Assembly (NCBI RefSeq): GCF_003144195.1
Contig: NW_020289998.1
Location: 433,809-497,808, forward strand
Direction: 5' to 3'
Origin: Ceraceosorus guamensis
Lineage: Eukaryota; Basidiomycota; Exobasidiomycetes; Ceraceosorales; Ceraceosoraceae
DNA: 64,000 nucleotides
The position numbers were made by a program, and so were the translations under genes. Below are positions 11,886 through 22,591 of the stretch, one piece after another. Position 1 is the stretch's first letter, and every line of letters begins with the position of its first letter. The notes beneath the pieces are model-generated. The model was not told the origin of the DNA, did no database searches, and saw nothing but the letters and a program-made list of their open reading frames with translations.

Positions 11886-14140
11886 ATGTCGTCGCTGAGC
11901 GAGTACGCAGCCTTGAAGGCGCAAGTCCTCTCGTCCTTGGATCGGTACGAGTCTGTGCTCAAAGAAGGCAAGCTTTCGGAGCCTTCTCTCAATGGAACGC
12001 AAATGCACGAGACCGATCATCCGGGCTACCTGGCTTCCAAGGATTTCTGGGACGCGAGAGACGTGCTGGTGGCCGCTCTGGGAGCGCTGAAGAACACGGT
12101 CCAGTCGCCTGCTAATCGGCTGCAGGAATTGTCTGTCGCCGTAAGTCGTGTTGGAGCAGCTGTGCCAGACGCTCCCTTCTCACGCTTCACTCTGCCCTCA
12201 TCAGCACCACATCAGCGCCGCTCTGCAGGTCGCGGTCAGAGCCAACGCAGCCGATCAGCTCGCAGCAGCAGGTCCGCAAGGACTGCCTGCGACAGATTTG
12301 GCCAAGGCAGTCGGCTTGCATCCAGCCAAGCTGAGTGAGTCATTTTGGCCTCCAGAGATACGCCGTTGTTAGCAGTACTGAGACAGGATCGTGAAATATT
12401 TCACAGCGAAAGTGCTGCGATTCTTGGCAAACATGAACATTGTGCGTGTGGTTGCACAATAGCGTGATCGCGAAATGATGGCCAACTTGCTGATCTGACT
12501 GCGTTGCTCCGTTCATGTCCAGTTCAACGAAGTCACGGAGGGCGTGTTTGCCAACAACCGCGCGTCCTCGCTGCTGGTGACAAGTAATCCTGTCCGCGAC
12601 TTTGTGTCCTGGCAGGTAAGCTCGCGAGCATGCTATGTGACGAAAAAATTGAGTCTAATCTTACCGGTCCCGTCGCGCCCTCCAGACCAGCTTCTCCTTG
12701 AAGGCTGCGCCCCAAGTTGCGGACAATCTGTTCGATCCGAAGAAAGGTCTCTCCCTCGACCCGCTCGACTGCGCGGTGGGCACGACGTACCAGATTAGGG
12801 AAAGCGGTCATACGGACATGTGGGGTCGCATGGCAGAGCTCACCGATATGTCGGAGTTCGGTGAGTGATTGCAGTCGTTCCTCTCGTAGATACCCGACTC
12901 ACATCCGGCTCCATCTGATAGCTCGTGCGATGAGTGCATTTGGAGGTAAGCACAGAACCCCTTTTCCCCAGTGCAGTGCATCAGTCGCTCACCAAGCATG
13001 GTGCGCACTTTGAGCAGATGCCGGCAACCCAGGCTGGGTCGCAGGTGAGACTTTACGAATCAAGCACGACTCCCTTTTGACAACTTTCACCGGTCTAAGC
13101 TTCATCTGTCTTGCCCCTGCAGATTACCCTTGGGATTCGCTTGGCGACACGACTCTCGTCGATGTTGGAGGCGGGCATGGAGCTCTGACCTTGCCGCTGC
13201 TGCAAGCCTTCCCTCATTTCAAAGGCGTCATTCAAGACCGCCTCGAGGTGGAGGGAGCCTACAAAACGCATTTTGAACAAAAGCTCCCCGAGGCTTTGAG
13301 CTCCAACAGGGTCAAGTTCGAAGTCTACGACTTTTTCAACGACGTTCAACCTCACAAGGGAGATGGATTCACTTACATGATGCGGTGAGTCAAGATACGT
13401 GCAGGTGATCACGCACGGAGCCAACGCCATCTCATCGTCCTGCGTCTCTACAGCTGGATCCTGCACGACTGGCCGGATTACAAGTGTGAAAGTGAGTGCG
13501 GGGCCCCATTCGTACGCGAGACAAGGATTCACCAACTTGATCTTGACATCTCTCCGGATAACAGTCATTCTGAAGCTCATCGCTGCTGCCATGTCACCAA
13601 AGAGCAAGCTGATCATTGTCGTACGTGTCATCGAGCGTCATCTTTGCGGTACGCTGAGGTCAAGAGCTTAAATTTCCTTCACATCACAACGTATAGGACA
13701 CTATTCTGCAACCTGCGAGCATCGTGCCAAAAGACGCCAATCCTGCCGACCTGATACACGCTAGCGTGTGGCCGTAAGTGACGAGCGATGGATGGTTTGG
13801 CACGTGGTGACCCTTCTGACGGCGCTTTTCGCTTGAATGTCTCTTCAAAGCCTACCTCGATCTCAAGGTGCCGCTGGACAGTTCAAAATGGCGAGTTGCA
13901 GAGGCCTTCATGCTTGTGCCCAGAAGGCTGCATCTCGTGCAGCGCTGACCAGCTCGCACATCCCTCTCTCCCCCTTGGCCATGCCTGCAGAACATCGACT
14001 TCGAGATGATGCAAGCGCTCAACGCCACCGAACGAACGCCAAAGGACTTTGATAGGATCCTCAACGCGGCCGGTCTGAAGAGGACCGGAATGTACAAGTG
14101 TCGCGCCCAAAGCGACATCGTCGAGGCTATGCTTGCGTGA
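11886..14140 (+). CDS. SAM-dependent O-methyltransferase, COMT type
   Basis: About twelve exons: 11886-12140, 12205-12334, 12407-12441, 12523-12615, 12686-12860, 12922-12945, 13018-13044, 13123-13384, 13454-13491, 13565-13620, 13697-about 13765, 13991-14140, giving about 437 residues. There is an N-terminal helical dimerisation region with a winged-helix part (HHISAALQVAVRA, ATDLAKAVGLHPAKL, VLRFLANMN). The SAM-binding motif I LVDVGGGHG lies near residue 258. RWILHDWPD near 335 carries the catalytic histidine of this family, and a typical end follows (DFEMMQALNATERT, LNAAGLKRTGMYKCR). Exons 6 and 7 are only 24 and 27 nt, but they restore SAFGDAGNPGWVADYPWDSLG in frame. The join of exon 11 to exon 12 is unsettled: the best-looking donor (13774, GTAAGT) breaks the frame, while GTGTGG at 13766 keeps it. 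The substrate, probably a phenolic or other small hydroxyl compound, is not readable. No cluster partners are nearby. Confidence 0.85.
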
Positions 14141-15057
14141 TCGCGATGCCCGCGGTGCTCAGCTCGCGGCCGCGATGCTCGAGAAGATGTATCATGTGCT
14201 ACAAGTCGTTGTCTGCAGTCTCCGAGCGCAACATCTGCTATATCTTATCGCCGCAAAGATCTGCGGGGGCTTTTCTTGAAACACGAATGCCATCACTTTG
14301 CGCACACGATTGTTGTGGCTTTGAATACGCTGCCCTGCTGTGTGGCCTCTCGCCCAATTGCACACCGCTTGGCCAGGGCATACTCAGACTACAGCAGCTA
14401 TCGAAGCGGTGCTGACGCTCGTGACTGCTTTACCCGTTCGTTGCCTTTGCCCTACGCGTGCCTTTATCCAACTTCCGATTCCCCCACACTTCCTCCCAAT
14501 GGTGAATGAAAGGTATGCAACACGAGTTGGGAGTCAGGCTTGCTCTTGGACGCGTGCAGCGAGGCCATGTCCAGCAGGTTGATTCTGACTGCGCACGTTC
14601 TCAGCAGACTCGCAACTGAAGGTAGACCAGACGACGCATACGTGGTGGTAATTTGCGAGGGGCCTTGCGAGTTTGTGCATGGCGCCTATACCGGTCGATA
14701 CGCGCTCAACGCGCCGATTCGCCTTTGCCTGCTGAGCCGCGCGAAGGTGGAGCCGTGGGGTTTTGCGGCAGGTCTCGTGATGTGTATGTGCACGCCGCGG
14801 CGGGGGAGGGGCGCGCGTCGCAGATTTTGATTCGCGATTCAGTCGAGCCATCAATCAGCCTTGCAGGCAGCTAGGCATCCCATGATTCTGACCACCACAC
14901 TACAACAAGGCTTCTTGCAAGCCTCGCGACTTGAGCGCAACTCTCTTCTTCGTCGCAGCCACGATCCCTTCGGCCGATTGCTTCTGACGCGTCGCGACTA
15001 GGCTTCTTCTAGCGCTCATCCAGCACCATCCCGAGCAGTCAGAGCCAACCGCTCAGC
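14141..15057. other. Spacer between the O-methyltransferase and CWC22
   Basis: 917 bases with overlapping short frames on both strands, none with a domain. GATTCGCGATTC near 14828 is a member of the dispersed word family. The last 100 bases are the C/T-rich CWC22 leader. Confidence 0.5.
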
Positions 15058-17864
15058 ATGCCGGTGGCTTCACCCTCCTCCTCCCAAGGGTCTTCGCGAT
15101 CGCCTACCCCTGAGCGTCACACTCGCAAAAGGTAAGTCGTTCTCGCAGCGTTCATAATGGTAGCTGAGCCTGGACTCAATGAGAAAGAGCCGCACATTCT
15201 GTCACCCCAGATCTCGCTCGCTATCGGGCCGTTCGGACGATCGGAGCAGGTCGCCAGAACGGAGGCGCAGGAGAAGATCGTCTGCTTCGCTGTCTCCAGC
15301 CAGGAATGGGTCTTTGAAAGCTGCCGCGGATAAGAGCCTTCCGACGAAGCAGATCTCCAATGGAGATGGCGAAGATGTGGCCGCGGCCAATCGACTGGAG
15401 GCGAAGGGAGCAGACTTGAGAACTCAGCTCGCTAAGCTTGCTCCCACCAGAGCAGGTGGTGCATACATCCCACCCGCTCGTCTCAAAGCATTGATGGCAG
15501 AAGCTGCTGCAGCTGACTCGGGCAGTGTAGAGTATCAGAGGATGAGCTGGGACGCGCTGAAGAAGAGCATCACTGGTTTGGTGAACAAGGTGGCAGAGGA
15601 CAACATCAAGCATATCGTCCCAGAGCTGTTCGGTGGTGCAAACCTCATCCGCGGCAGAGGACTATTGTGAGTCAAAAGTCTCAGCTTCCCCTCGAGTGGA
15701 CGCTCTGACGCTCAAAGTTTGATATTCTTGACAGCTGCCGTTCCATCATGAAGGCACAGCAGCTGTCGCTCGTGTACACGCCCACGTTTGCTGCGCTAGC
15801 AGCGATCGTCAATACCAAGCTCCCGATGATCGGCGAACTTCTGGTAACTCGGCTTGTATCTCAATTCAGACGCTCTTTCAAGCGCAACGACAAGCCAGTA
15901 TGCTCAGCTACCGCTACTTTCCTGGCCCAACTCGTCAATCAGCGAGTGGTTCATGAGGTGCTAGCCTTGGAAATACTCGTCTTGCTGCTTGAGAGACCCA
16001 CCGACGATAGCGTCGAGATAGCTGTCACCTTCATGCGCGAAGTGGGCGCCTTTCTCATCGAGGAAAGCCCAAAGGCGACCAACAGCATTTTCGATCGCTT
16101 CAGAGCGGTATTGTACGAGGGCGATGTGGGAAAGAGAGTACAGTACATGATCGAGGTGCTGAGTCAAGTCAGGCGCGATCGATTCAAGGACAACCCTCGA
16201 GTCCCAGAAGCGCTTGACTTGGTCGAGGAAGACGATCAGATCACTCATAGAACGAGTCTAGAGGACGAGCTGAACGTGCAAGAGGTTCTGAGTGAGTACT
16301 CTTACGAAGTCTGGCTGAGACGTCGCAGTGTCAAGGCTCACCCCGCTTTTCGACCCGCAGACATTTTCAAACCCGACCCAGACTTTGTCAGCAACGAGCA
16401 AGCCTACCAAGAGATCAAAGCGGAAATTTTGGGCGAGAATTCTGATAGCGAAGGTTCTGATGATTCCGACTCCGAGAGCGAAGGGGGCAGAGATGGAGAA
16501 GATGGCCGGGCAGACATGGAGGCTCTCGAGATCCAGGATCAGACTGCGACCAATCTGACAAACCTCAGGAGGACCATCTACTTGACCATCATGAGCTCGG
16601 CCAGCTTTCAGGAAGCCGTACACAAGCTTCTCAAGCTGCAGCTGCCAGAAGGCCAAGAGGTGAGTAAGGCAGCGCTGAATCCCCACATAACGTAGATGCA
16701 GCATCGTGGCTGACGCCTATCTTTGTTGCGAAACAGAGCGAACTTTGCAATATGATCATCGAATGTTGCTCTCAGGAAAGGACTTACAACAAATTTTACG
16801 GTCACATAGGCGAGCGGTTGTCAAAGCTGAACAGAGTGTGGAGCGGATGCTTTGAGCAGTGCTTCAAGACCTACTTCGACTCCATACATCGCTATGAGAC
16901 TAATCCGCTGCGCAACATCGCTCGCTTCTTCGGCCACCTGCTCGCGTCAGATGGCATTAGCTGGGCTAGTTTCGAGATCGTGCATATGAACGAAGACGAC
17001 ACGACTAGCAGTAGCCGCATCTTCATCAAGATTCTGTTTCAGGAGATGATCGAGAAGCTTGGTCAGAAGAAGTTGGTCGAGAGGTTCAAACATCCCGATA
17101 TGCAGCTTTACTTCACGAATATATTCCCGCGAGACAACCCGAAGAACACCAGATTCAGCATCAACTACTTTACGGCTATCGGTCTCGGTCCCCTGACGGA
17201 AGACATGAGGGCATACCTGAAGGACGTGCCTCGACTGCTAGCGGAGCAAGCAGCCGCAGCAAAAGCTGCTCGTGGAGCTGCTGGCTCAGACGACTCTAGC
17301 TCGGACTCGGACCCGGACTCGGATTCTTCAAGCGTATTGAGCTCAAGCAGCGACGATTCGTCAAGCATCAGCAGCAGTTCTCGATCTCGATCCCCACCCA
17401 GCAGGAGGAGACGCCGGTCCAGCACGCCACCAAGGAGGCGAAGGTCGCCATCTTATTCGTCCGACGACTCGAGAGCCCCGCGACGCAGCTACAAACGTAG
17501 ATCGCCTTCCTACTCCTCGGCCGACTCTCGCGCTCCGCCACGTCGACGTGACGCCTACAGCCCTGCCAGGAGTCCGCGTCGGAGATCAAGCTACTCGCCT
17601 CTCCCTCCGCCTCGTCGACGCGACAGCTATTCTCGATCGCCTTCGCCACCGCAAGGCTCTCGTCGCCGCGACAGCTATTCGACCTCCCCACGACCTGCTA
17701 CGCGTCGCCGCGACAGCTATTCTGCTTCTCCTCCTCCGCCCTCTCGATCTCGCCGCCGCGACAGCTACTCTCGCTCTCCCCCTCAGAGAGATCGATACAG
17801 AGATCAGAGGCGCCGCGATGATTATTCCGCCTCGCCTCCTCGATCGCGCACCTACAGAGATTGA
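15058..17864 (+). CDS. CWC22: Pre-mRNA-splicing factor Cwc22
   Basis: Four exons (15058-15131, 15211-15666, 15735-16659, 16737-17864) join in phase to 860 residues. A short SR-rich N-terminus precedes a MIF4G domain (about residues 130-345, starting MSWDALKKSITGLVNKV), an acidic linker and an MA3 domain (about 450-575). In the MA3 part, SASFQEAVHKLLKLQLPEGQE, MIIECCSQERTYNKFYG, HRYETNPLRNIARFFGHLL and NEDDTTSSSRIFIKILFQEM are almost diagnostic. The last 160 residues are an RS-type tail with repeats such as RRRDSYSRSPSPP. Cwc22 is a spliceosomal protein of the activated complex that, in animals, also delivers eIF4A3 for exon-junction-complex loading. The extended RS tail is longer than in yeast and closer to metazoan forms. 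The gene converges on ROK1 with only 144 bases between the stops. Confidence 0.95.
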
Positions 17865-18008
17865 GAAGGATCTAGAAGGACATCCGAACGAGGCTGGGCA
17901 CGATGTTCGTGCTCATTCCGTGACCAAACAATCGTGCTGCGCAGATTACTTTGGACGATGTGCAGAAACCGATGATGCATTGTGTCTAATGGAAGAAAAC
18001 CTTGCCTT

Positions 18009-20081
18009 TTATTCCACCTCCTCCGAGCCCGCATCGTGCTGTTGCTGCCGCGCTTTGCTAGCTTCTATCATCTGAGATCGTTTGTTGGCTATCCTTCGAC
18101 CTTGAGAGCTTCCAGCGGCGCTCTTGACTGCTTGTCTATCCACAGGTCGCTTGTTGATCTGCTTGCGCTGGTTTTGAGAAGGCTTCTTGAGCTTCAACAT
18201 CCACTCTGGCACTTCACATCCGGAAGCTTTCATGATGTTGGCCACTCTGTGACAAGCCAAGAAAATCGAGTCAGCGTCGGAGCACAACATCGTTGACATG
18301 AGTCTTTGGCACCAGAAGACTGACGAGCGCAGATACGGTCCGTCTTCCTTGGTGAAGAAGGTGACCGCTTCGCCCGTGCGGCCAGCTCTACCGGTCCTGC
18401 CGATCCGGTGCACGTAGCTCTGCACGCTTTGAGGGAAGTCGTAATTGATGACCAGTCTGACGCCCTTGAAATCAATGCCTCTGGCTAGGAGCTCTGTGCA
18501 TATCAGGACCCAAACGTCCCCCCTCTTGAAAGCGTCTATGACCGAGTCTCGCTGAGCTTTCGGTCTCTCCCCATGGATGACGTCGACATGCAGCCCGTCG
18601 TATATCAGCTCCTCGAACAGCTGGCGAGCCCGTTCGATGGATTGAACAAAGAGCAAGACGGGAGGCTTGAGCTTTCCCTCGTGTATCATGCTCCTCACGG
18701 CGTGCAATTTGCCCTCTTCCGATCCGACATAGGTCAGCTGCTGAGAGATGCTTTCAGTTGCTGCGTCCTTGACGCCTGCTATGACGCGGATAGCGTCCAA
18801 TTGAAAGGACTTGGCCATCTCTTCCACTCCTGAAGGAAGCGTGGCCGAGAAGAGTGCTTTGCGCAGCGATGGATGCGAGCAGGCTGCCAAGATGGTGTCG
18901 GTCTGCTCCAAGAAGCCGTCTTCGAGGAGTCGATCAGCCTCATCCAGGACCAAGTGTCGTACGCTGCGAGAGCAGACGGTAAGGTCTTGTTGAGCGGCAC
19001 GGTCTGATACACGCCGTCTTTTGTCGGCGCTCGACTCACTTTGTCAGATCAATCTCCCCAGCGTCTAATCCGTGCACCAAGCGCAAAGGGGTAGTGATTA
19101 GTACGTCTGTGCAGGGTGTGTGATGGGGAGTCGAGGTGATCAGCATACTCTCTGGATTGAGGCGGCGGCACTCTGCTTACCAAATTTTTTCGCCGCTTCC
19201 TTGTCCTTCAGATTGGCCTGGTTGGCCTTAGTAAGAACGCAGGTCCTGATTTCGTTCCTGCCGGCGAGTTTTGCAAGCTGACCATCTATTTGTACAGCCA
19301 GCTCTCTAGAAGGCGCAACAATGAGAGCTCGGAAGCCTTCCTTTTTATGCTCTCGTAAATGAAACAAAATCGGAATGAGGTAAGCCAGGGTTTTTCCCGA
19401 GCCTGTGGGTGCGCCCGCCAAGATGTCCCTGTCATCCAGCAAGATGGAAGTGGCGGCGCACTGAATCGGTGTGGGCGTGGCGAACCCGCACGTGGAAGGA
19501 GCAGCAGAAAGCCAGGAGGGACCGTTCCAACGTGACTTGATCTCGGACCAGGCGGTCAGTGGGAGTGGCGCATCTGTCCCTGTCAGCTTCAATCGCTTCT
19601 CCTTGAGGAATGCACCTGCGGTGGAGCGCGTCAAAGGCTCGGCTACGGGTTCGGATCAAGTGGGGTCGGCTCAAGCTCGGTCAGCAGCTGGCCTTTTGAC
19701 TGACTCGGCTTGCCCAACGGTCGTTCCTGCGCATATGCTGGACTCACATTCCGTCGTATGGCTATCCTCATCTTCCTCGCTCTTTCGCGCCTCATCACCA
19801 GCACCCTGCAATCTTCGCCTCTTTTTCTGACCTCGCAAATCCTCCCCATCTGCCCCCTTTCCACGTCTAGCACTCCCAAAGAAATCGAGCGATGAAGGTA
19901 GCTGCACGCTTGCACCTGTTGCTGCTTTCTCGGATGAGCTCGATCCAGCAGCGCTGGCGGGCTGAGAGGAAGCCGAAGCTGCTCGAGGATTGAAGATGCC
20001 CACATCCTCTGAGAAGCGTTTGCGGTCGAAGGAAATGCCGCTCGAACCGCTTCCGGTCAGGATCCTGAACGTGTCCGACAT
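18009..20081 (-). CDS. ROK1: DEAD-box ATP-dependent RNA helicase Rok1
   Basis: Five exons (20081-19748, 19642-19181, 19106-19040, 18963-18325, 18246-18009) join in phase to 579 residues, close to yeast Rok1 (564). The Rok1-type N-terminus MSDTFRILTGSGSS with FDRKRF is present. Helicase motifs in order: Q motif GFATPTPIQ, Walker A APTGSGKT near 189-196, PSREL, DEAD at 295-298, SAT at 327-329, then FVQSIERARQLFEEL, ARGIDFKGV and HRIGRTGRAG. The C-terminus is lysine/arginine-rich. In relatives Rok1/DDX52 releases the snR30 snoRNA during 40S subunit assembly in the nucleolus. The start chosen is the second Met in the frame (20081) because it begins the conserved N-terminus; the frame is open 10 codons further upstream. 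The gene shares a divergent promoter with AUR1. Confidence 0.96.
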
Positions 20082-20505
20082 TGCGTCACGATAGCGCAAG
20101 AGCGGAGACAAGGCGATTGAATGGAAGGTGGAAGGGTAACCAAAGCTGTGATCGCGAGCGATGATGGTGCGGGGTTACATTCAATTGATGGCTGGCATCC
20201 AAGTTTCGCAGGCACGAGGCGGTGAATCAGAATCAAGAATGCGCTGTTCAGATTCACTTCCCCTCAAAAAAAAAAGAGGTGACAGCACGTGACTGCCCAA
20301 GCCACCTAGCTGCAACGCAAGGTCGCGCGTGCGGAGCTGAATCCTTTCACCTTTTTACAGCATCAGCTAAGACAAGTTCAACGCAATCAACTCCCCTCAC
20401 GACGCTCGCAATGCTAGGCTGTCGCGCTTTACTCTGCCAATTTCCTTCTGCCCACAATTGATACTGCATTTTTAAGCTAAAGAGGTGACGCTCACCCTTG
20501 CCGGC
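20082..20505. promoter_or_regulatory. Divergent promoter between ROK1 and AUR1
   Basis: 424 bases separate the two start codons. The region holds an A10 tract (20266-20275), GATTC-type words near 20226 and 20251, and CACGTG at 20286-20291, a palindromic E-box-like core. No TATA box is obvious. Co-regulation of the two genes is possible but unproven. Confidence 0.5.
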
Positions 20506-22304
20506 ATGGTGTCCTCACACAATGCAGGCGCGGGATCGAGCGCATACAGCCCAGCAGGAGGGGCAAGGGATCAGGAGGTGCACATCGTGCTACCTCGAGC
20601 ACTACACAACTTGCCCGTCGCCCTACAATACCTTCTGACTCGGATATTGGCAGCCGCAACGCGACTCGAAACGTCCACATCCATTCCCCTCACCATTTCT
20701 CGTCTACGAACCTGGAAGGCTACACGTGGAGAGCGGATCAAGTACAGCTTCTTGACAGGCTTGGCGCTGGGAAGTCTGTACATCATGAAAGTCCCTTCTA
20801 TGCCTCTGAAACTCTTTCTTCCAGCCAGCTACATCCTCGCGCTTCTGCTTCCAATCTCTTCTCAATTCATCCTACCAGCGACACCCATCCTCGCTTGGCT
20901 GCTCTTCTACTATTCCTCTCAATTCTTGGATCCGGCTTCGAGACCCCACATTTGGGTGTCAGTCTTGCCCACGCTCGAGACCATCTGGTACGGCGCCTCA
21001 ATTTCGGACATATTGACCAGGTTCGGTCATCCAGCCCTCGACATTCTGGCTTGGCTGCCCTATGGTGTCGTACACTTTGTGGCACCCTTTGTGGTCGCTG
21101 CGCTCCTTTTCGTTTTTGCACCACCGACCGCTACCAAAGTGTTCGGAAACGCTTTTGGATTTTTGAATCTGCTGGGTGTGCTCGTTCAAGTGGGATTCCC
21201 GTGTGCTCCTCCCTGTATGTCATACGAGGCTGAAGACGATTCCAATAGGAGAAGGGGGAGCTGTCAAGCGGCCGGGGGCATAGAAAGCAGTGGCTGCACG
21301 TCCTTCTCAGCACTGACGTGTCTTCTTACTTCCATCCCGCTCACGCTGCAGGGTACGAGCTGAGAGAAGGCCTCACACCGGCCAACTATGGCATGAAAGG
21401 GTCTCCGGCCGGTCTAGCCCGCATCGACGAGCTATTCGGAGGGCATGGCTACACCCTGACTTTTACCAACGCGCCTGTTCCATTTGGTGCTTTCCCTTCA
21501 CTACATGCTGGCTGCGCAACCATGGAAGCCCTCTTTCTCAGCTACTTCTTCCCTGTGCAGCTCGGAATTCCAATTCCTGGAACTGGAACAAGGAGTGCAA
21601 GGAAGGTGCTCAGACTCGATGCAAGGATCGTCTACTGGAGCTATGCTGCTTGGCTCTATTGGTGCACCATGTACCTGATGCATCATTACCTTGTCGATCT
21701 CGTTGGCGGAGGCTGCCTGGCCACAGCTTGTTTCTATTGTGAGTCTCTGCACATAAGCGCGACGCGGCTCACTGATGTCTCTCCCTCGCGCGTGATGTAT
21801 CTCATCTGACCGCTTTCCCTCCTTCATTTACAAGTCTTCCTCACGCCCGAGATGAGGTTCGCCATGGAAGCCAATTTCAGCGGTGCGAGACCTTCCGCAG
21901 CTGTCTCAACATCCACAGCTCTTCCAGCGGCCACGATCCCAGATGATGGCTTCGGTATGAGACCAAGCATTGAAGTCGCTCGCGCCAGGCCGAGCTTCGA
22001 CAAATGGAGGGAAAGTGAGGAGCAGAATCTGGCTGGGCAGAATCCCAGAGGCGGCCATGCCAGAAAAGCTGAAAATGGCATCACAGACGCTGTCGAATTG
22101 AGCAATCTCGCCAGCGAGAGGGAGAGGAAACAGGGCGGCAGCCTCAACGCAAAAGGAAAGGAGAACGTACTCTTCGAAGCTGCTCATGAGGAGAACCGCA
22201 GCGTCGGAGCATCCAGGCGGCGCAACGACGACAACGACGACGACGATGATTGGGGACACGAGTTGGATGATGACAAATCGTCACAAGCACCGAGAGGTCG
22301 GTGA
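20506..22304 (+). CDS. AUR1: Inositol phosphorylceramide synthase catalytic subunit (Aur1, PAP2 family)
   Basis: Three exons (20506-21214, 21352-21738, 21835-22304) join in phase to 521 residues. The protein is a polytopic membrane enzyme with many hydrophobic helices. The PAP2-type motifs are clear: FGAFPSLHAGCATMEALF, and YLMHHYLVDLVGGG with the second His and the Asp of the catalytic triad. NAPVPFG and YELREGLTPANYGMKGSPAGL also match the family. It transfers phosphoinositol from phosphatidylinositol to ceramide in the Golgi, an essential fungal step and the target of aureobasidin A. The last 150 residues are a charged, disordered cytosolic tail ending in an acidic DDDDDWGHELDDD stretch. 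The start is the only ATG that precedes the first conserved segment without extra sequence. Confidence 0.96.
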
Positions 22305-22591
22305 TAAGATAAGGCCTCCGCGCCTCGCACGTTGGGCCGCCGGTCCGAACATCAACTACATACTTATTCCCAGCACTTGTCAAGTGCGTGCTTACCAATG
22401 CTCATTCATACCTGCAATGCGAGCAGCGTCGGTCAGATCCACAGTGGGCGCGCATCCTCCAAGGCTTTGTTTGGACTTTGCGGGCTACGTTAATGAGTAG
22501 AGAACATGAAGTGGCATGCGTCATTGCTTTGGATCACGCGTACAATTACACCTACGATTTCGGCTTGAACGTGCTACCGCGAGCGAGAACC

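Noticed and set aside
6734-14140. A biosynthetic gene cluster around the O-methyltransferase.
   Set aside because: No polyketide synthase, peptide synthetase, terpene cyclase, P450 or dedicated transporter is nearby; neighbours are a secreted protein, a DUF6533 protein and splicing factor CWC22.
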